Source: Bacillus sp. FJAT-49736 (GTDB taxonomy: Bacteria > Bacillota > Bacilli > Bacillales > Bacillaceae_C). Taken from it: a stretch of 64,000 nt of DNA. The DNA is taken from the NCBI RefSeq assembly GCF_018343615.1, contig NZ_JAGYPI010000002.1, positions 515,562 to 579,561 on the forward strand. The letters run 5' to 3'. Below, piece by piece: positions 16,139 to 24,479 of the stretch. How positions within the stretch are numbered: position 1 is the first letter of the stretch; each line of letters begins with the position of its first letter. The notes beneath the pieces were generated by a model. That model did not search any database. It was not told the origin of the DNA and worked only from the letters and a program-made list of their open reading frames with translations. Made by a program: the position numbers and the translations under genes.

Positions 16139-16675
16139 TTATGCTTGCGGGTAACTCTCCGCCCCCATATAACGATCTTTGATGATGCTGCGGTGATGGA
16201 GTTCATGCCCGGCGATAATCCAAGCTAATGCTCGAACGGTTACAGGCGATTCATTAGCACTTCCACCTCGCGTCCACATTCCTTCATCCAATGATTTTAA
16301 TAAAAGGACATTTGCTTTACGTACCGCTTCAAAGTTATCCAATAGATCCTCAGCGGACAATCGATTAAAATCAGCGGCCTGCACATAGCTGTCCTCATCA
16401 AAACCAGGTAGTTCTGCCATCTCCCCACGTGCAAAGCTAAGAAGGCGATAACTCATAATACTTTCCGTATCAGCAATATGGCCAATTACCTCTTTAATCG
16501 TCCACTTGTCCGGACCATAGCGGAAATGTGCCTGTGACGGCGATATATTTTTCAATAATTTTACCGTGTCCTGTACCTGCTCTTCTAAAATTCCAATGAT
16601 ATCCCCTTCAGGAACTAACTGTATATAAGTTGAATAATAAGGTATGTACTCGTTTGATTGTGGTCTTTGATTCAT
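16139..16675 (-). CDS. DinB-family protein (copy 2)
   Basis: A 178-residue DinB_2-type protein with metal ligands in VIGHIADTE (near 67) and AGHELHHRSIIKDRYM (near 156-160). WTIKEVIGHIADTESIMSYR is the classic helix-2 text of this family, and the layout is close to Bacillus proteins of the bacillithiol-transferase-like group. ATG 16675 follows GGAAGGG. No operon partner. It is distinct in sequence from the copies at 2396 and 33009. Confidence 0.85.
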   Translation of the reverse strand: MNQRPQSNEYIPYYSTYIQLVPEGDIIGILEEQVQDTVKLLKNISPSQAHFRYGPDKWTIKEVIGHIADTESIMSYRLLSFARGEMAELPGFDEDSYVQAADFNRLSAEDLLDNFEAVRKANVLLLKSLDEGMWTRGGSANESPVTVRALAWIIAGHELHHRSIIKDRYMGAESYPQA

Positions 16676-16712
16676 TTTCTTTCCCTTCCTTCATTTGTTT
16701 TATTTATTGTTA

Positions 16713-16808
16713 GCTCTTTTCTTAAACTTTGTTTCATTTCCAGATGAGAACCTTAGTAGCTTCCTATATTTTGTAGAGAATGAGTAACCTTTGTAAGAGA
16801 AGATGCCT
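16713..16808 (+). repeat. Dispersed repeat AAACTTTG...AAGATGCC, copy 3
   Basis: Begins GCTCTTTTCTTAAACTTTG and ends AAGAGAAGATGCC. The middle has AGATGAGAACCTTAGTAGC. The rest of the 456-base gap (16676-17131) holds a weak hairpin (16938-16985) and the gene remnant at 17003. Confidence 0.65.
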
Positions 16809-17002
16809 CGTGCTGGGACTATATTAAGATTTATATCTATTTACGAAAAACAACTATCTATATGAAAACAGTATTCTACAAAGTATGGTGTTTCACCTTC
16901 CCTAAACAGATATAAGATAATTCAAACCTAACACACAAAAAAACTGGCTCGAAAGAATCACCATCCGTATCCTTTCAACCCAGTTTCCAATACGTACTAT
17001 CC

Positions 17003-17128
17003 TTAAAAATCGATGCAATTACATTTTCCCAAGCTCTCCAAGTATTCAACCGCAATGGGTATGTCTGCTTTTTCGCGGAGAACTTTATTCCCAAGGGAGC
17101 AGAAGAAGGCACCTTTTAGGGCAGCCTT
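17003..17128 (-). pseudogene. C-terminal remnant of an unidentified gene
   Basis: On the minus strand an open stretch reads EKAALKGAFFCSLGNKVL, then REKADIPIAVEYLESLGK, then CNCIDF and TAA at 17003. It follows an in-frame TAA and has no usable start or ribosome binding site, yet the composition is that of a real soluble protein end. Probably a fragment left after deletion; I do not recognise the family. Confidence 0.35.
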
Positions 17129-17131
17129 TTC

Positions 17132-17353
17132 TTAGGACAAAAAGCTAAACAATAACGCTAATATCATTCCTACAACAATGAACGCGATAATTGTGTAAAA
17201 ATTCCTGTACCAATGCTCAATTAGCTGTTCCGACAACATATTGTCTTTCTTCGCCATTTTTATTTCACTATTAAATTTATATAAACGCGTAGCAGGTATT
17301 AGAAACAGTACAATAGCAATAATACCGATTAGAATCCTCAGGCATTCCTTCAT
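17132..17353 (-). CDS. Small two-span membrane protein
   Basis: A 73-residue protein with helices near residues 5-24 (RILIGIIAIVLFLIPAT) and 53-71 (IIAFIVVGMILALLFSFL), separated by a charged loop ending EHWYRNFY. ATG 17353 follows GAGGACAG; the ATG at 17371 has no site. Family unknown. Confidence 0.6.
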   Translation of the reverse strand: MKECLRILIGIIAIVLFLIPATRLYKFNSEIKMAKKDNMLSEQLIEHWYRNFYTIIAFIVVGMILALLFSFLS

Positions 17354-17459
17354 TTTCTGTCCTCGATTCATTTGACGTTATCTTATTTTATCATTTCCTT
17401 TTTTTTGTGACATGTATCCTTTAGAACTTTCGAAATTCTGTCATTTTTTTGCTAAAGGT

Positions 17460-17543
17460 TCTTTTCTTAAACTTTGATGCTTTTTCAGGTGAAAGTCCTC
17501 TAGTAACGGAATAGAAAAAAACTTCGTAAGACAAGATGCCCCC
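17460..17543 (+). repeat. Dispersed repeat AAACTTTG...AAGATGCCC, copy 4
   Basis: Begins TCTTTTCTTAAACTTTG and ends CGTAAGACAAGATGCCCCC. It closely resembles copy 3, only about 650 bases away, with the small membrane gene between them, so the two form a direct repeat around it. Confidence 0.65.
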
Positions 17544-17578
17544 AGCTTATGTGAAACCAGCTATACTATCAAGCGTAT

Positions 17579-18361
17579 TTATTTTCTTGCAATTAAGGTA
17601 AACAATCCGGGGATTCTCTCTTCTATTCCTTTAGGTGCTTCCTCAGGAAAGGCCCAGCGAACTCCTTTTTCTTCTTCCAAGCTATTTATTTGCAGTCCAG
17701 ACTGTACAATCGCGGTGACTATTTCTCCTAATGTCCAGCGGCGAAGCAATGTTTTTTCAAGGGCCTGCCGTTCTTCTTCCGATAAAAGAATGCTATACGC
17801 TACCTCTCCCTCTTCTATCTCTTGATTAAAATAATTCCCGCGCTCCCCTTGATTTACTACCTTTACGGCAAAAGGATGGTACTCCCTTAAAATAAACATA
17901 CCTCCAGGTTTCAAAGCATCATAGATTAATTCAAAAAGAGAGTTAAGTTCCATAAAATAGTGCAGTACTCCTAACTCTAAAATTATATAATCAAAATCCG
18001 CCAGTTTTTCTTCGTCCGGAATAGCCAACACATCCGAAACTATGTATTTTATTTTCACCCCTGCACTCTCTGCCAATTCCAAAGCATACTGCTGATTTTC
18101 CTGGGAAAAATCCACTACTGTCACATCCGCTCCAAATAAAGCAAAAGAAACTGCCTTATTTCCTTTCGACCCTAACAAATTCGCGATCTTTTTCCCTCTC
18201 ACATCCCCCATATAAGGCAAATAATTACGGACGGATTTTTCCGGTTCCTGCTTCAAAATTTCAGCATATTCACTTGGCAACCCGTGGCGATTCACCCAAG
18301 CCCGGTAGGCTGCTTGATTCCAGCCTCGTTGATTCATTGCACTCATTTGTTCTTGGTTCAT
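17579..18361 (-). CDS. Class I SAM-dependent methyltransferase
   Basis: A 260-residue methyltransferase. Motif I region is GKKIANLLGSKGNKAVSFA (near 56-74), the acidic end of strand 2 is VTVVDFS, motif IV is DFDYIILELGVLHYF, and LKPGGMFILREYHPF is motif VI. The N-terminal text QRGWNQAAYRAWVNRHG is typical of a Bacillus/Clostridium group of small-molecule methyltransferases. ATG 18361 follows CGAGGTG. The substrate is unknown. Confidence 0.85.
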   Translation of the reverse strand: MNQEQMSAMNQRGWNQAAYRAWVNRHGLPSEYAEILKQEPEKSVRNYLPYMGDVRGKKIANLLGSKGNKAVSFALFGADVTVVDFSQENQQYALELAESAGVKIKYIVSDVLAIPDEEKLADFDYIILELGVLHYFMELNSLFELIYDALKPGGMFILREYHPFAVKVVNQGERGNYFNQEIEEGEVAYSILLSEEERQALEKTLLRRWTLGEIVTAIVQSGLQINSLEEEKGVRWAFPEEAPKGIEERIPGLFTLIARK

Positions 18362-18479
18362 ATAGACACCTCGTAGGAAATATATTTTTATGTACACTTA
18401 TGGCCGATCATTTCCATTTGAAATGATTTTTTTCTGGCTCATCAACGATATCATTACAATCCTATTCTGCAAAAAAATC

Positions 18480-18604
18480 TATTCTTGTGAAAAGAGTATT
18501 ATTCTCGCGAATTTGGTGGCTATTCTCGCGAAAATGAACTATATTCTCGCGGAATTACTGCCTTTTCTCGCGAAAATAAACTATATTCTCGCGAATCGTG
18601 ACTT
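18480..18604. repeat. 21-bp tandem array with TATTCTCGCGAA core
   Basis: Six units of 20-21 bp start at 18480, 18500, 18521, 18542, 18563 and 18584. Each opens with TATTCTCGCGAA or a close variant; the second half varies (for example AATGAACTA, TTACTGCC). A decayed unit may precede at 18463. The array fills much of the 443-base gap 18362-18804. The rest of the gap shows nothing. A 77-codon open frame runs through it but has no ribosome binding site. Confidence 0.9.
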
Positions 18605-18804
18605 TGTACCCACAAAAAAATAGCACAAGTGCCACATCCCTAACGAATTGATTTCGTAATTTACTTTTCGTTGATTTCAATAAGCTGCTACCGCTAGACA
18701 GAGCAATACTAGTAATGTAATTTTTATGTAAAAATAATTAGTTGGACGATCACCTACAACCAATGTTCAAACCAATTACCTCAATATCAATACCCTTTCC
18801 TACT

Positions 18805-19248
18805 TCACCACTTAATTTGAAGAAATGACGCTTCAGCCATATCCAAAATTTCCAGCCTTTCCCCTGCACCACCGTCAATTAGCGAAACCATCTCCCGCGC
18901 TGTTGCAAAGTTAAAAATAACATATCCTGTTTTTTCATTATCAAATGCACTTGGAACAAAGTGATCTACCTTTGCCAACATCCACACCGTATAAGTATCC
19001 GTCGATTCCCAGTACCACGAGGCAATTGGATGCCTTTCCTTGCCCGCTACAAGCCCTACTTCTTCCATCAATTCTCGATCAAGAGCTTCGTCAAGAGTTT
19101 CTTTGCGCTCTAGTCTACCTCCTATCGTGGTCAGAACCTTTTCCTCTTTATCCCACGCCATGACAATATCTCCATTGTCCATTATTGGTATACAATGAAC
19201 GCCTGCAATTTTTTTGTCATTAGGTAGTTCTGTTATTTTTTCTAACAT
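18805..19248 (-). CDS. NUDIX hydrolase (copy 2)
   Basis: A 147-residue NUDIX protein; the box spans GRLERKE to RELMEEVGL (about residues 44-66) and fits the consensus. Flanking text IAGVHCIPIMDNGDIVMAWDK and ASWYWESTDTYTVWMLAKV suggests a MutT-like fold. ATG 19248 follows GGGGGA. It stands alone, downstream of a 204-base gap containing the YneR-type gene's terminator. Confidence 0.85.
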   Translation of the reverse strand: MLEKITELPNDKKIAGVHCIPIMDNGDIVMAWDKEEKVLTTIGGRLERKETLDEALDRELMEEVGLVAGKERHPIASWYWESTDTYTVWMLAKVDHFVPSAFDNEKTGYVIFNFATAREMVSLIDGGAGERLEILDMAEASFLQIKW

Positions 19249-19417
19249 TAAATATCCCCCTTAACGGCATCATGAATATTTTGCTTGGGATCCACTGAAA
19301 TCTCCGTTTATTACTATATTCACTTGCCTAGTTACTCTCGCTCTCACTAAAATTCTATTTTTAACATAACATTTCCTGTTTTTTGTAGAGCAAGTGTTAT
19401 TACAGCACATATAGATA

Positions 19418-19448
19418 AAAAAACTACACCCTTACAGAGTGCAGTTCT
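19418..19448 (-). terminator. Terminator after the YneR-type gene
   Basis: AACTGCACTC and GGGTGTAGTT pair (two G-T wobbles) around a five-base loop; the minus strand continues with a run of seven Ts. Confidence 0.75.
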
Positions 19449-19452
19449 AATC

Positions 19453-19746
19453 TCATGCTTTATTTTCAAAAATAAAATCAACATCTTCATCCTTCAAGAC
19501 AACTTTCATATCGTGGTCCTTTAGGAACCAAGAATCCTCATCTGTGAAATAGAAAGTGATGCCCTCTACCTCATCCTTTATTCCGACGTTTCCTTCTTTC
19601 CCAATAGAAATTCCTAGATAATAATCTTGATGAACCGTAGGAATACCTCCATAAATCTTTACAACAAATTGAACAAAGTCTCCTTTATTCAAATCTAATT
19701 CGGAAATATACCATTCGGCTGCTTCTTTCGTTACTTCCAGTTTCAT
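19453..19746 (-). CDS. HesB/IscA-like protein, YneR family
   Basis: A 97-residue protein with the HesB fold: MKLEVTKEAAEWYISELDL, then DFVQFVVKIYGG, then YYLGISIGKEG and the C-terminal VVLKDEDVDFIFEN. It has none of the three cysteines that bind Fe-S clusters in IscA, which is usual for the YneR group, so cluster assembly is not expected. ATG 19746 follows AGGGGTG. Role unknown. Confidence 0.8.
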   Translation of the reverse strand: MKLEVTKEAAEWYISELDLNKGDFVQFVVKIYGGIPTVHQDYYLGISIGKEGNVGIKDEVEGITFYFTDEDSWFLKDHDMKVVLKDEDVDFIFENKA

Positions 19747-19959
19747 GTTAACACCCCTGATTTCTCGAATCTCTCTATTATTATGTCCTTAAAGTAAAAA
19801 TATTGAAAGCAAGAACGTTTTTATTTGGTAAAAAATACACTCCGAATAAGTGTGCCCTGCAAATTATCGATTAATCCAATTTCCTTTGGTTAGCATGATT
19901 CATGAAAATGTGTAATAATTTGAATAATACAAAATTTGTTACTAACAATGGAGGTAAGC

Positions 19960-20871
19960 ATGAATTATAAATTACCACTGTTATTGGTTGGAACAGGAGC
20001 TTTTTTTTGGGGTATCATTGGTGTTTTTGTGACAAATCTTTATGAAATTGGCTTCACACCTATTCAGGTCGTTGCCATTCGGGCAATATTTTCCTCCGTA
20101 TCGCTATGTTTGTATATCCTTTTTAAGGATCGCATGCTTTTAAAAATTAAACCTTCGGACAGCAAATATTTTATTGGTACTGGAATCATCAGCTTTGTAT
20201 TATTTAATTGGTGCTTATTTCGTGCGATGGAGGTCACTTCCATCTCTATTTCTGTCATTCTACTCTATACTGCACCAGCATTTGTGGCCATCTTTTCAAG
20301 AATCTTCTTTAAAGAATGGTTCACGATTCGGAAGCTGTTTGCTTTATTGGCTACCTTTATTGGATGTGCCTTCGTAATCGGTGTCTTTCCTGCATTTCAT
20401 GGCTCTATCTCTTTATTAGGGTTTATATTGGGTCTAGGCTCCGGTCTTTTTTATGCATTGTACAGCATATTCGGAAAGTACGCCCTGCAAAAATATAACA
20501 CGATGACCGTCACCGTTTACACGTTTATTTTTGCAGCGGTCGCAGTTACTCCTTTCAGCAAGCTATGGAGCGTCGCCCCTTTGTTCACTACACTTGATGC
20601 ATGGTTCAACATTATTGGTCTCGGACTTTTTTCAACACTATTAGCCTTTCTTTTATATACAAAAGGCTTGACGAAAATAGAATCCAGCCGTGCATCCATT
20701 ATCGCAACGATCGAACCTGTTGTGGCATCGATTATGAGCTTTCTCGTGTTCGGCGAAACATTACATTTTTGGCAGTATATCGGGATTATCACCGTTCTTG
20801 CAGCAGTTGTTTTTGTACAGGAATCTGTTAAAACAGGAAGGAAAACTTTTTCTATTAAAAGATTGTCCTGA
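19960..20871 (+). CDS. EamA-family (DMT) transporter
   Basis: A 303-residue protein with ten predicted helices in two EamA repeats: the first opens LLLVGTGAFFWGIIGVFV, the second LLGFILGLGSGLFYALYSIF. The conserved end of repeat 2 reads ASIIATIEPVVASIMSFLVFGE. ATG 19960 follows GGAGG by about five bases. DMT transporters export amino acids, nucleotides or metabolites; the substrate is unknown. A 21-bp array begins 14 bases past its stop. Confidence 0.9.
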   Translation: MNYKLPLLLVGTGAFFWGIIGVFVTNLYEIGFTPIQVVAIRAIFSSVSLCLYILFKDRMLLKIKPSDSKYFIGTGIISFVLFNWCLFRAMEVTSISISVILLYTAPAFVAIFSRIFFKEWFTIRKLFALLATFIGCAFVIGVFPAFHGSISLLGFILGLGSGLFYALYSIFGKYALQKYNTMTVTVYTFIFAAVAVTPFSKLWSVAPLFTTLDAWFNIIGLGLFSTLLAFLLYTKGLTKIESSRASIIATIEPVVASIMSFLVFGETLHFWQYIGIITVLAAVVFVQESVKTGRKTFSIKRLS

Positions 20872-20884
20872 AATACTAGAAGAA

Positions 20885-20968
20885 TAGCACGAACAAGGGG
20901 TTCATTAGCACGAAAAATAACGCAAATGGCACGAAAAAGTGAATAAATGGCACAAATTAGGTATTTAG
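20885..20968. repeat. 21-bp tandem array with TGGCACGAA core, left of the NERD gene
   Basis: Four 21-bp units start at 20885, 20906, 20927 and 20948, opening TAGCACGAA, TAGCACGAA, TGGCACGAA and TGGCACAAA. The array lies between the converging EamA and NERD genes and abuts the NERD stop at 20971. The same motif and period return at 22007 past the start of the NERD gene. Confidence 0.85.
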
Positions 20969-20970
20969 AA

Positions 20971-21942
20971 CTACCTTAATAGTTGGTCTAAGTAATAGAT
21001 TTTAGCTCTACCAACTCCAGATGAAGGTAAATTCATAGATTTAGTTATATTGGTAACAATATTTTTAGGAGTTAGTTGGAGGAATTCACGGATTTCTTGA
21101 TTGCTAATAGATGTCCCAAATAGAAGTGCATAATCCCGTAACGCCAAGGCATATGCTGTTTTTGAGCTAAATTGACATAGGAGGCAAAGCCATTTCCCAT
21201 GTAATCTCTTCATGGGGATGGCCGAGCAATTTGGACAGTGGACACCTGTGAGGATCTCGCTTTTGTGAATATGGAATTTTACCATGACATCATATTCCTC
21301 TGGGGTATGTTTTTTTACTAGGAGACTAGCTAGCTTATTCCATTCCCTGTTCGAAAGCTTTACTTCTTTATACAGTTTCTCGTATTTAGAAATCTCGAAG
21401 TTAATGTGAATCGCCTTTGTTATATGCTGGTATTCTTTAGGATCTCCTATCGTTTTGATGATGGTCGAGGGATTGCTGATGACAACTAGAGGAAGTATGG
21501 GTATGGCCGGAAATTTATGCTGGTGCAGCCATTCTTTTAATTGAAGTTCATGCCGTTTTACTTGAGTAACCGGATCTTGATAAGCTTTTTCCACTTCACC
21601 ATTTTGTTGTATAAGCTGATGAAAGTGACGATCGAATATGATGGTCCCACCCATATTTTTGACATCCAGTATGGAAATAAAATAAGGACTTGAGATGAGG
21701 GTATCGATTTGAAAATATTGTTTGCGGATATTTCGAAGTCTAAGATCATGAAGAATATGATAGTTTTTTTCATCCATAAAACTTAAATGATAATCTAAAG
21801 ATTTCTCGCCATAATATCCTGCTCTTCTTTTCGTTAATTCTTCGAGGATTTGCGACTTTTTCGGATGTTGAGAAGGGATTCTTCTATTCAATGCTTCCAG
21901 TTTTTCTAATTTAATCGGGATTTTTCGTTCCTTTTTTATCAT
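20971..21942 (-). CDS. NERD-domain protein with C-terminal zinc ribbon
   Basis: A 323-residue protein. Residues ~38-150 match the NERD (nuclease-related) domain: RRAGYYGEKSLDYHLSFM, HDLRLRNIRKQYFQIDTLI, and ILDVKNMGGTIIFD with the Asp/Glu-x-Lys-like core. Near 230-255 a Cys4 zinc ribbon is present (CPNC ... CLLC). NERD proteins are thought to act on DNA; many sit next to topoisomerase or helicase-like domains, but here the gene is alone. ATG 21942 follows AAAGGAG. The gene is framed by 21-bp arrays on both sides. Confidence 0.85.
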   Translation of the reverse strand: MIKKERKIPIKLEKLEALNRRIPSQHPKKSQILEELTKRRAGYYGEKSLDYHLSFMDEKNYHILHDLRLRNIRKQYFQIDTLISSPYFISILDVKNMGGTIIFDRHFHQLIQQNGEVEKAYQDPVTQVKRHELQLKEWLHQHKFPAIPILPLVVISNPSTIIKTIGDPKEYQHITKAIHINFEISKYEKLYKEVKLSNREWNKLASLLVKKHTPEEYDVMVKFHIHKSEILTGVHCPNCSAIPMKRLHGKWLCLLCQFSSKTAYALALRDYALLFGTSISNQEIREFLQLTPKNIVTNITKSMNLPSSGVGRAKIYYLDQLLR

Positions 21943-22006
21943 AACTTCAACTCCTTTCTCTATTATCTACTCTTATTCTACAAAATTTGCAAATCCCCTT
22001 GTTAAA

Positions 22007-22111
22007 TGGCACGAAAGTTAAATAAATAAGCATGAACTGTAATCTGAACGACACTAATCCTCCCTAAATTGGCACGAAATAACCAATAAACGGCACGATT
22101 TAGGCATTAAT
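22007..22111. repeat. 21-bp tandem array with TGGCACGAA core, right of the NERD gene
   Basis: Five 21-bp units start at 22007, 22028, 22049, 22070 and 22091. Clear cores are TGGCACGAA (22007, 22070) and CGGCACGAT (22091); the second and third are decayed (AAGCATGAA, CGACACTAA). A further GGCACG occurs at 22120 inside the last codons of the transporter gene. Orientation and period are the same as in the array at 20885. Confidence 0.8.
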
Positions 22112-22113
22112 AC

Positions 22114-23289
22114 CTAAATCGGCACGCTCACTTTCTTCAAATTCCCCAATGTGAAAAAGCTCAACAAAATAAGCACCGCAAAGGCCAACAAAATATTATT
22201 GATTCCAATTTGGCTGATAAGAGTACCTGTTAGTAATGCAGACGAAATTTTTACAAAAGATGCAAGAATGGTTCTTAATCCTATGACTCTCCCAATATAT
22301 TCTTTTGTTGTATTTAATTGAATAAGTGTTTGGACAATTATTAAGTGTGACATGGTGAACAGACCTAGGATGAAGATACAGATTACAGCAGCTATCTTGA
22401 AATCATTCCAGTATAGCAGGAGTGCAGAGACCATCATCCCGGCCATTGTTATGAGAATGACCCTCTGTTTTAGCTTCCGCAAGAAATAGGTAACAATCAG
22501 CCCCGCCACAATTCCTCCAATGGAAAAGGCCATTTCAAAAGAGGAATACAAGCCGCTCGCTCCGTGGAACTGTTTGGCGAGTGGGAGCATTAAGGTTGTC
22601 GTCATTTGGATGCTGATGCTGTTCAAGATGGAAAGAAATAATAGAAATTTCATTCCTGCCTGACGATCGATAAAGTTCCATCCTTCAACTATCTCAGAAA
22701 AGTATTTAATTTTACCTTCTTTTGTTATCTTTGGCCTTACCCTTTTTATTAAAAAGTATAGAATGGCTGCAGCTAAGAAGGTTGCGGAATTAATGAAAAA
22801 GCTAGTAGCTAAAGAAAGCTGCACCAAAAATACACCAGATGCCCCCATACCAACTAAAGTCGCGGCCTCACTGAAGGAGGATGCCTTAGAAATAACAAAT
22901 GGAATATCCTTGTCCAGAAATGCTTCCTTCACGAAGGATTGGGATGCTGGCTTATAAATGGTGTAACAAATCGCAAGTGCAAACTGCAATATGTAAAACA
23001 ATGCTGCTGATTCGACTTTGAATACAATCAATCCTGCCATGATAAAAACCAATAAAAAACGAAGAAGATCGGTTGCAACGACGATGTTTTTGGAATCACG
23101 ATGATCTACATACACGGAAAGAAATGGTGTCAACAACATGCTCGGCAAATAATAGATGGCAATCATAAGCCCGATGGATGCTGCCTCGCCGGTCAAGTGG
23201 AAAATATACCACATTAATGCAATCTGTTGAATACCATCTCCAAAGCCTGTAATCGTAATACCTAATAGATAGTTCACTTTATTTCTCAT
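22114..23289 (-). CDS. Major facilitator superfamily transporter
   Basis: A 391-residue protein with 12 predicted helices. The loop between helices 2 and 3 reads SVYVDHRDSKNIVVATDLLR, a variant of MFS motif A; KPASQSFVKEAFLDKDI is typical of MFS_3 (macrolide-efflux-like) members. ATG 23289 follows AGAGGTCC. The stop codon is within 15 bases of the 21-bp array. Likely exports a small molecule; substrate unknown. Confidence 0.85.
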   Translation of the reverse strand: MRNKVNYLLGITITGFGDGIQQIALMWYIFHLTGEAASIGLMIAIYYLPSMLLTPFLSVYVDHRDSKNIVVATDLLRFLLVFIMAGLIVFKVESAALFYILQFALAICYTIYKPASQSFVKEAFLDKDIPFVISKASSFSEAATLVGMGASGVFLVQLSLATSFFINSATFLAAAILYFLIKRVRPKITKEGKIKYFSEIVEGWNFIDRQAGMKFLLFLSILNSISIQMTTTLMLPLAKQFHGASGLYSSFEMAFSIGGIVAGLIVTYFLRKLKQRVILITMAGMMVSALLLYWNDFKIAAVICIFILGLFTMSHLIIVQTLIQLNTTKEYIGRVIGLRTILASFVKISSALLTGTLISQIGINNILLAFAVLILLSFFTLGNLKKVSVPI

Positions 23290-23401
23290 CTGAAGGACCT
23301 CTAATCGTTCTATTTTTCTTCAGTATAAAATGATATTTTCATAAGTGAAATTAGAAAAATGCTATAATCAGGCATAAGATTTTCTTATGAACAATTCAAA
23401 T

Positions 23402-23430
23402 AAAAAACCCCAAGATAACAGTATCTTGGA
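23402..23430 (-). terminator. Terminator after the APH-like gene
   Basis: CCAAGATA and TATCTTGG form an 8-bp stem with an ACAG loop; the minus strand continues GGTTTTTTA. Confidence 0.85.
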
Positions 23431-23433
23431 GAA

Positions 23434-24312
23434 TTAAAAAAGTTTCTCAACCCCCAGCCACTCATCCAAATCCACACTTCCTTGGATTGATAACAATCGA
23501 TAAAAATACCGATATGGAAGTCGAACCGTCTGAAGGTCTGGTATTGGCATAATATTTTCATATCCATGCCTAAAATCCTTGGCTGCCTGCTCATCCAGCA
23601 CATATTCTAGTGCGATAAAATCCAGCTCTCTCGGTGCCAGTACATACGCTTCCGTATCTACTAAACCTGTAACCTTTCTTCCATCCGATAAAAACTGAGA
23701 AGGATCCATATCCACTAACACAAAAGAGGAGTATTCAGGACGAGGCAATGTATGTAAGAGCTCCCTTACACTCGGAAGCATTCTTACGATTTTCTCATTA
23801 CCGGAGTAAAATCTAGATACTAATTGGTCTGTACATCGGCTCAAATGAAGATGAAATTGTTGGAGCGAAATTTGAAAGGTACCTGCAGGATTTCCGGCAT
23901 ATGCTTCCCGATGCTGATGAATTCTAGCCAATCCCTCGCCGAGACTTTGCAGGACAGAGGAAGGCTGATCCATAAAAGAAGCAACAACTTGCCCCTCTAA
24001 TTTTTCCACCACCACATACTCTCTAGTGGATTTCCCTTTTCCGATTACTGCTGGTATGGGAATAGAGGTGATTTTCTTTAATTTATTATTTACACTCTCT
24101 AATTCCAATACATTTCTAGGATCGATTCCAAACGTATGCTTGATGCCCCACCAAAAATCATTGTTTGGTTCTTCTGTTAATCGAGAGGCCCGCACCACAA
24201 CCTCTTGATTCTTTGTTTTTACAAGCCAAACATCACTGGCATGTCCTGAATAACCAGGACTCAGTTCATGAATTTCTTTGATTGGTTCTTGGAATAAAAA
24301 TTGTAATTCCAT
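23434..24312 (-). CDS. Aminoglycoside phosphotransferase-fold kinase
   Basis: A 292-residue APH-type protein. The N-lobe has YSGHASDVWLVKT and EVVVRASR (Lys replaced by Arg at the usual nucleotide Lys). EYVVVEKLEGQVV is the hinge. The catalytic loop is LVDMDPSQFLSDG, with Asp but lacking the usual His and Asn, and the metal motif is GLVDTEAY. These substitutions make ordinary antibiotic kinase activity doubtful; many such proteins are small-molecule kinases of unknown substrate. ATG start; no operon partner. Confidence 0.75.
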   Translation of the reverse strand: MELQFLFQEPIKEIHELSPGYSGHASDVWLVKTKNQEVVVRASRLTEEPNNDFWWGIKHTFGIDPRNVLELESVNNKLKKITSIPIPAVIGKGKSTREYVVVEKLEGQVVASFMDQPSSVLQSLGEGLARIHQHREAYAGNPAGTFQISLQQFHLHLSRCTDQLVSRFYSGNEKIVRMLPSVRELLHTLPRPEYSSFVLVDMDPSQFLSDGRKVTGLVDTEAYVLAPRELDFIALEYVLDEQAAKDFRHGYENIMPIPDLQTVRLPYRYFYRLLSIQGSVDLDEWLGVEKLF

Positions 24313-24434
24313 TCAATATCCACTCGATTCACTGACCAAAAATTATAAGTTATCCTAAGTATACCATTCGATAATGAAGGAAATAACGAAAAATGTAAAA
24401 ATGCCAGTCCTGTGAAAAGGTACAATACACATAT

Positions 24435-24471
24435 AAAAAAAAAGAGCCTAGTTTCCTACGAAACTAGACTC
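24435..24471 (-). terminator. Terminator of nagE
   Basis: GAGCCTAGTTTC and GAAACTAGACTC form a 12-bp stem with one mismatch around a four-base loop; the minus strand continues with eight Ts. It lies just after the nagE stop. Confidence 0.9.
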
Positions 24472-24479
24472 TTACACTA

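Noticed and set aside
18390-18623. 77-codon plus-strand frame with heptad-like repeats
   Set aside because: It translates the 21-bp array; no proper ribosome binding site, and the start overlaps the methyltransferase leader.
20971-21942. Defence island around the NERD gene
   Set aside because: Neighbours are ordinary transporters; no methylase, helicase or toxin partner is present.
23434-24312. Antibiotic-inactivating aminoglycoside kinase
   Set aside because: The fold fits, but the catalytic His and Asn are replaced, so I do not claim resistance.
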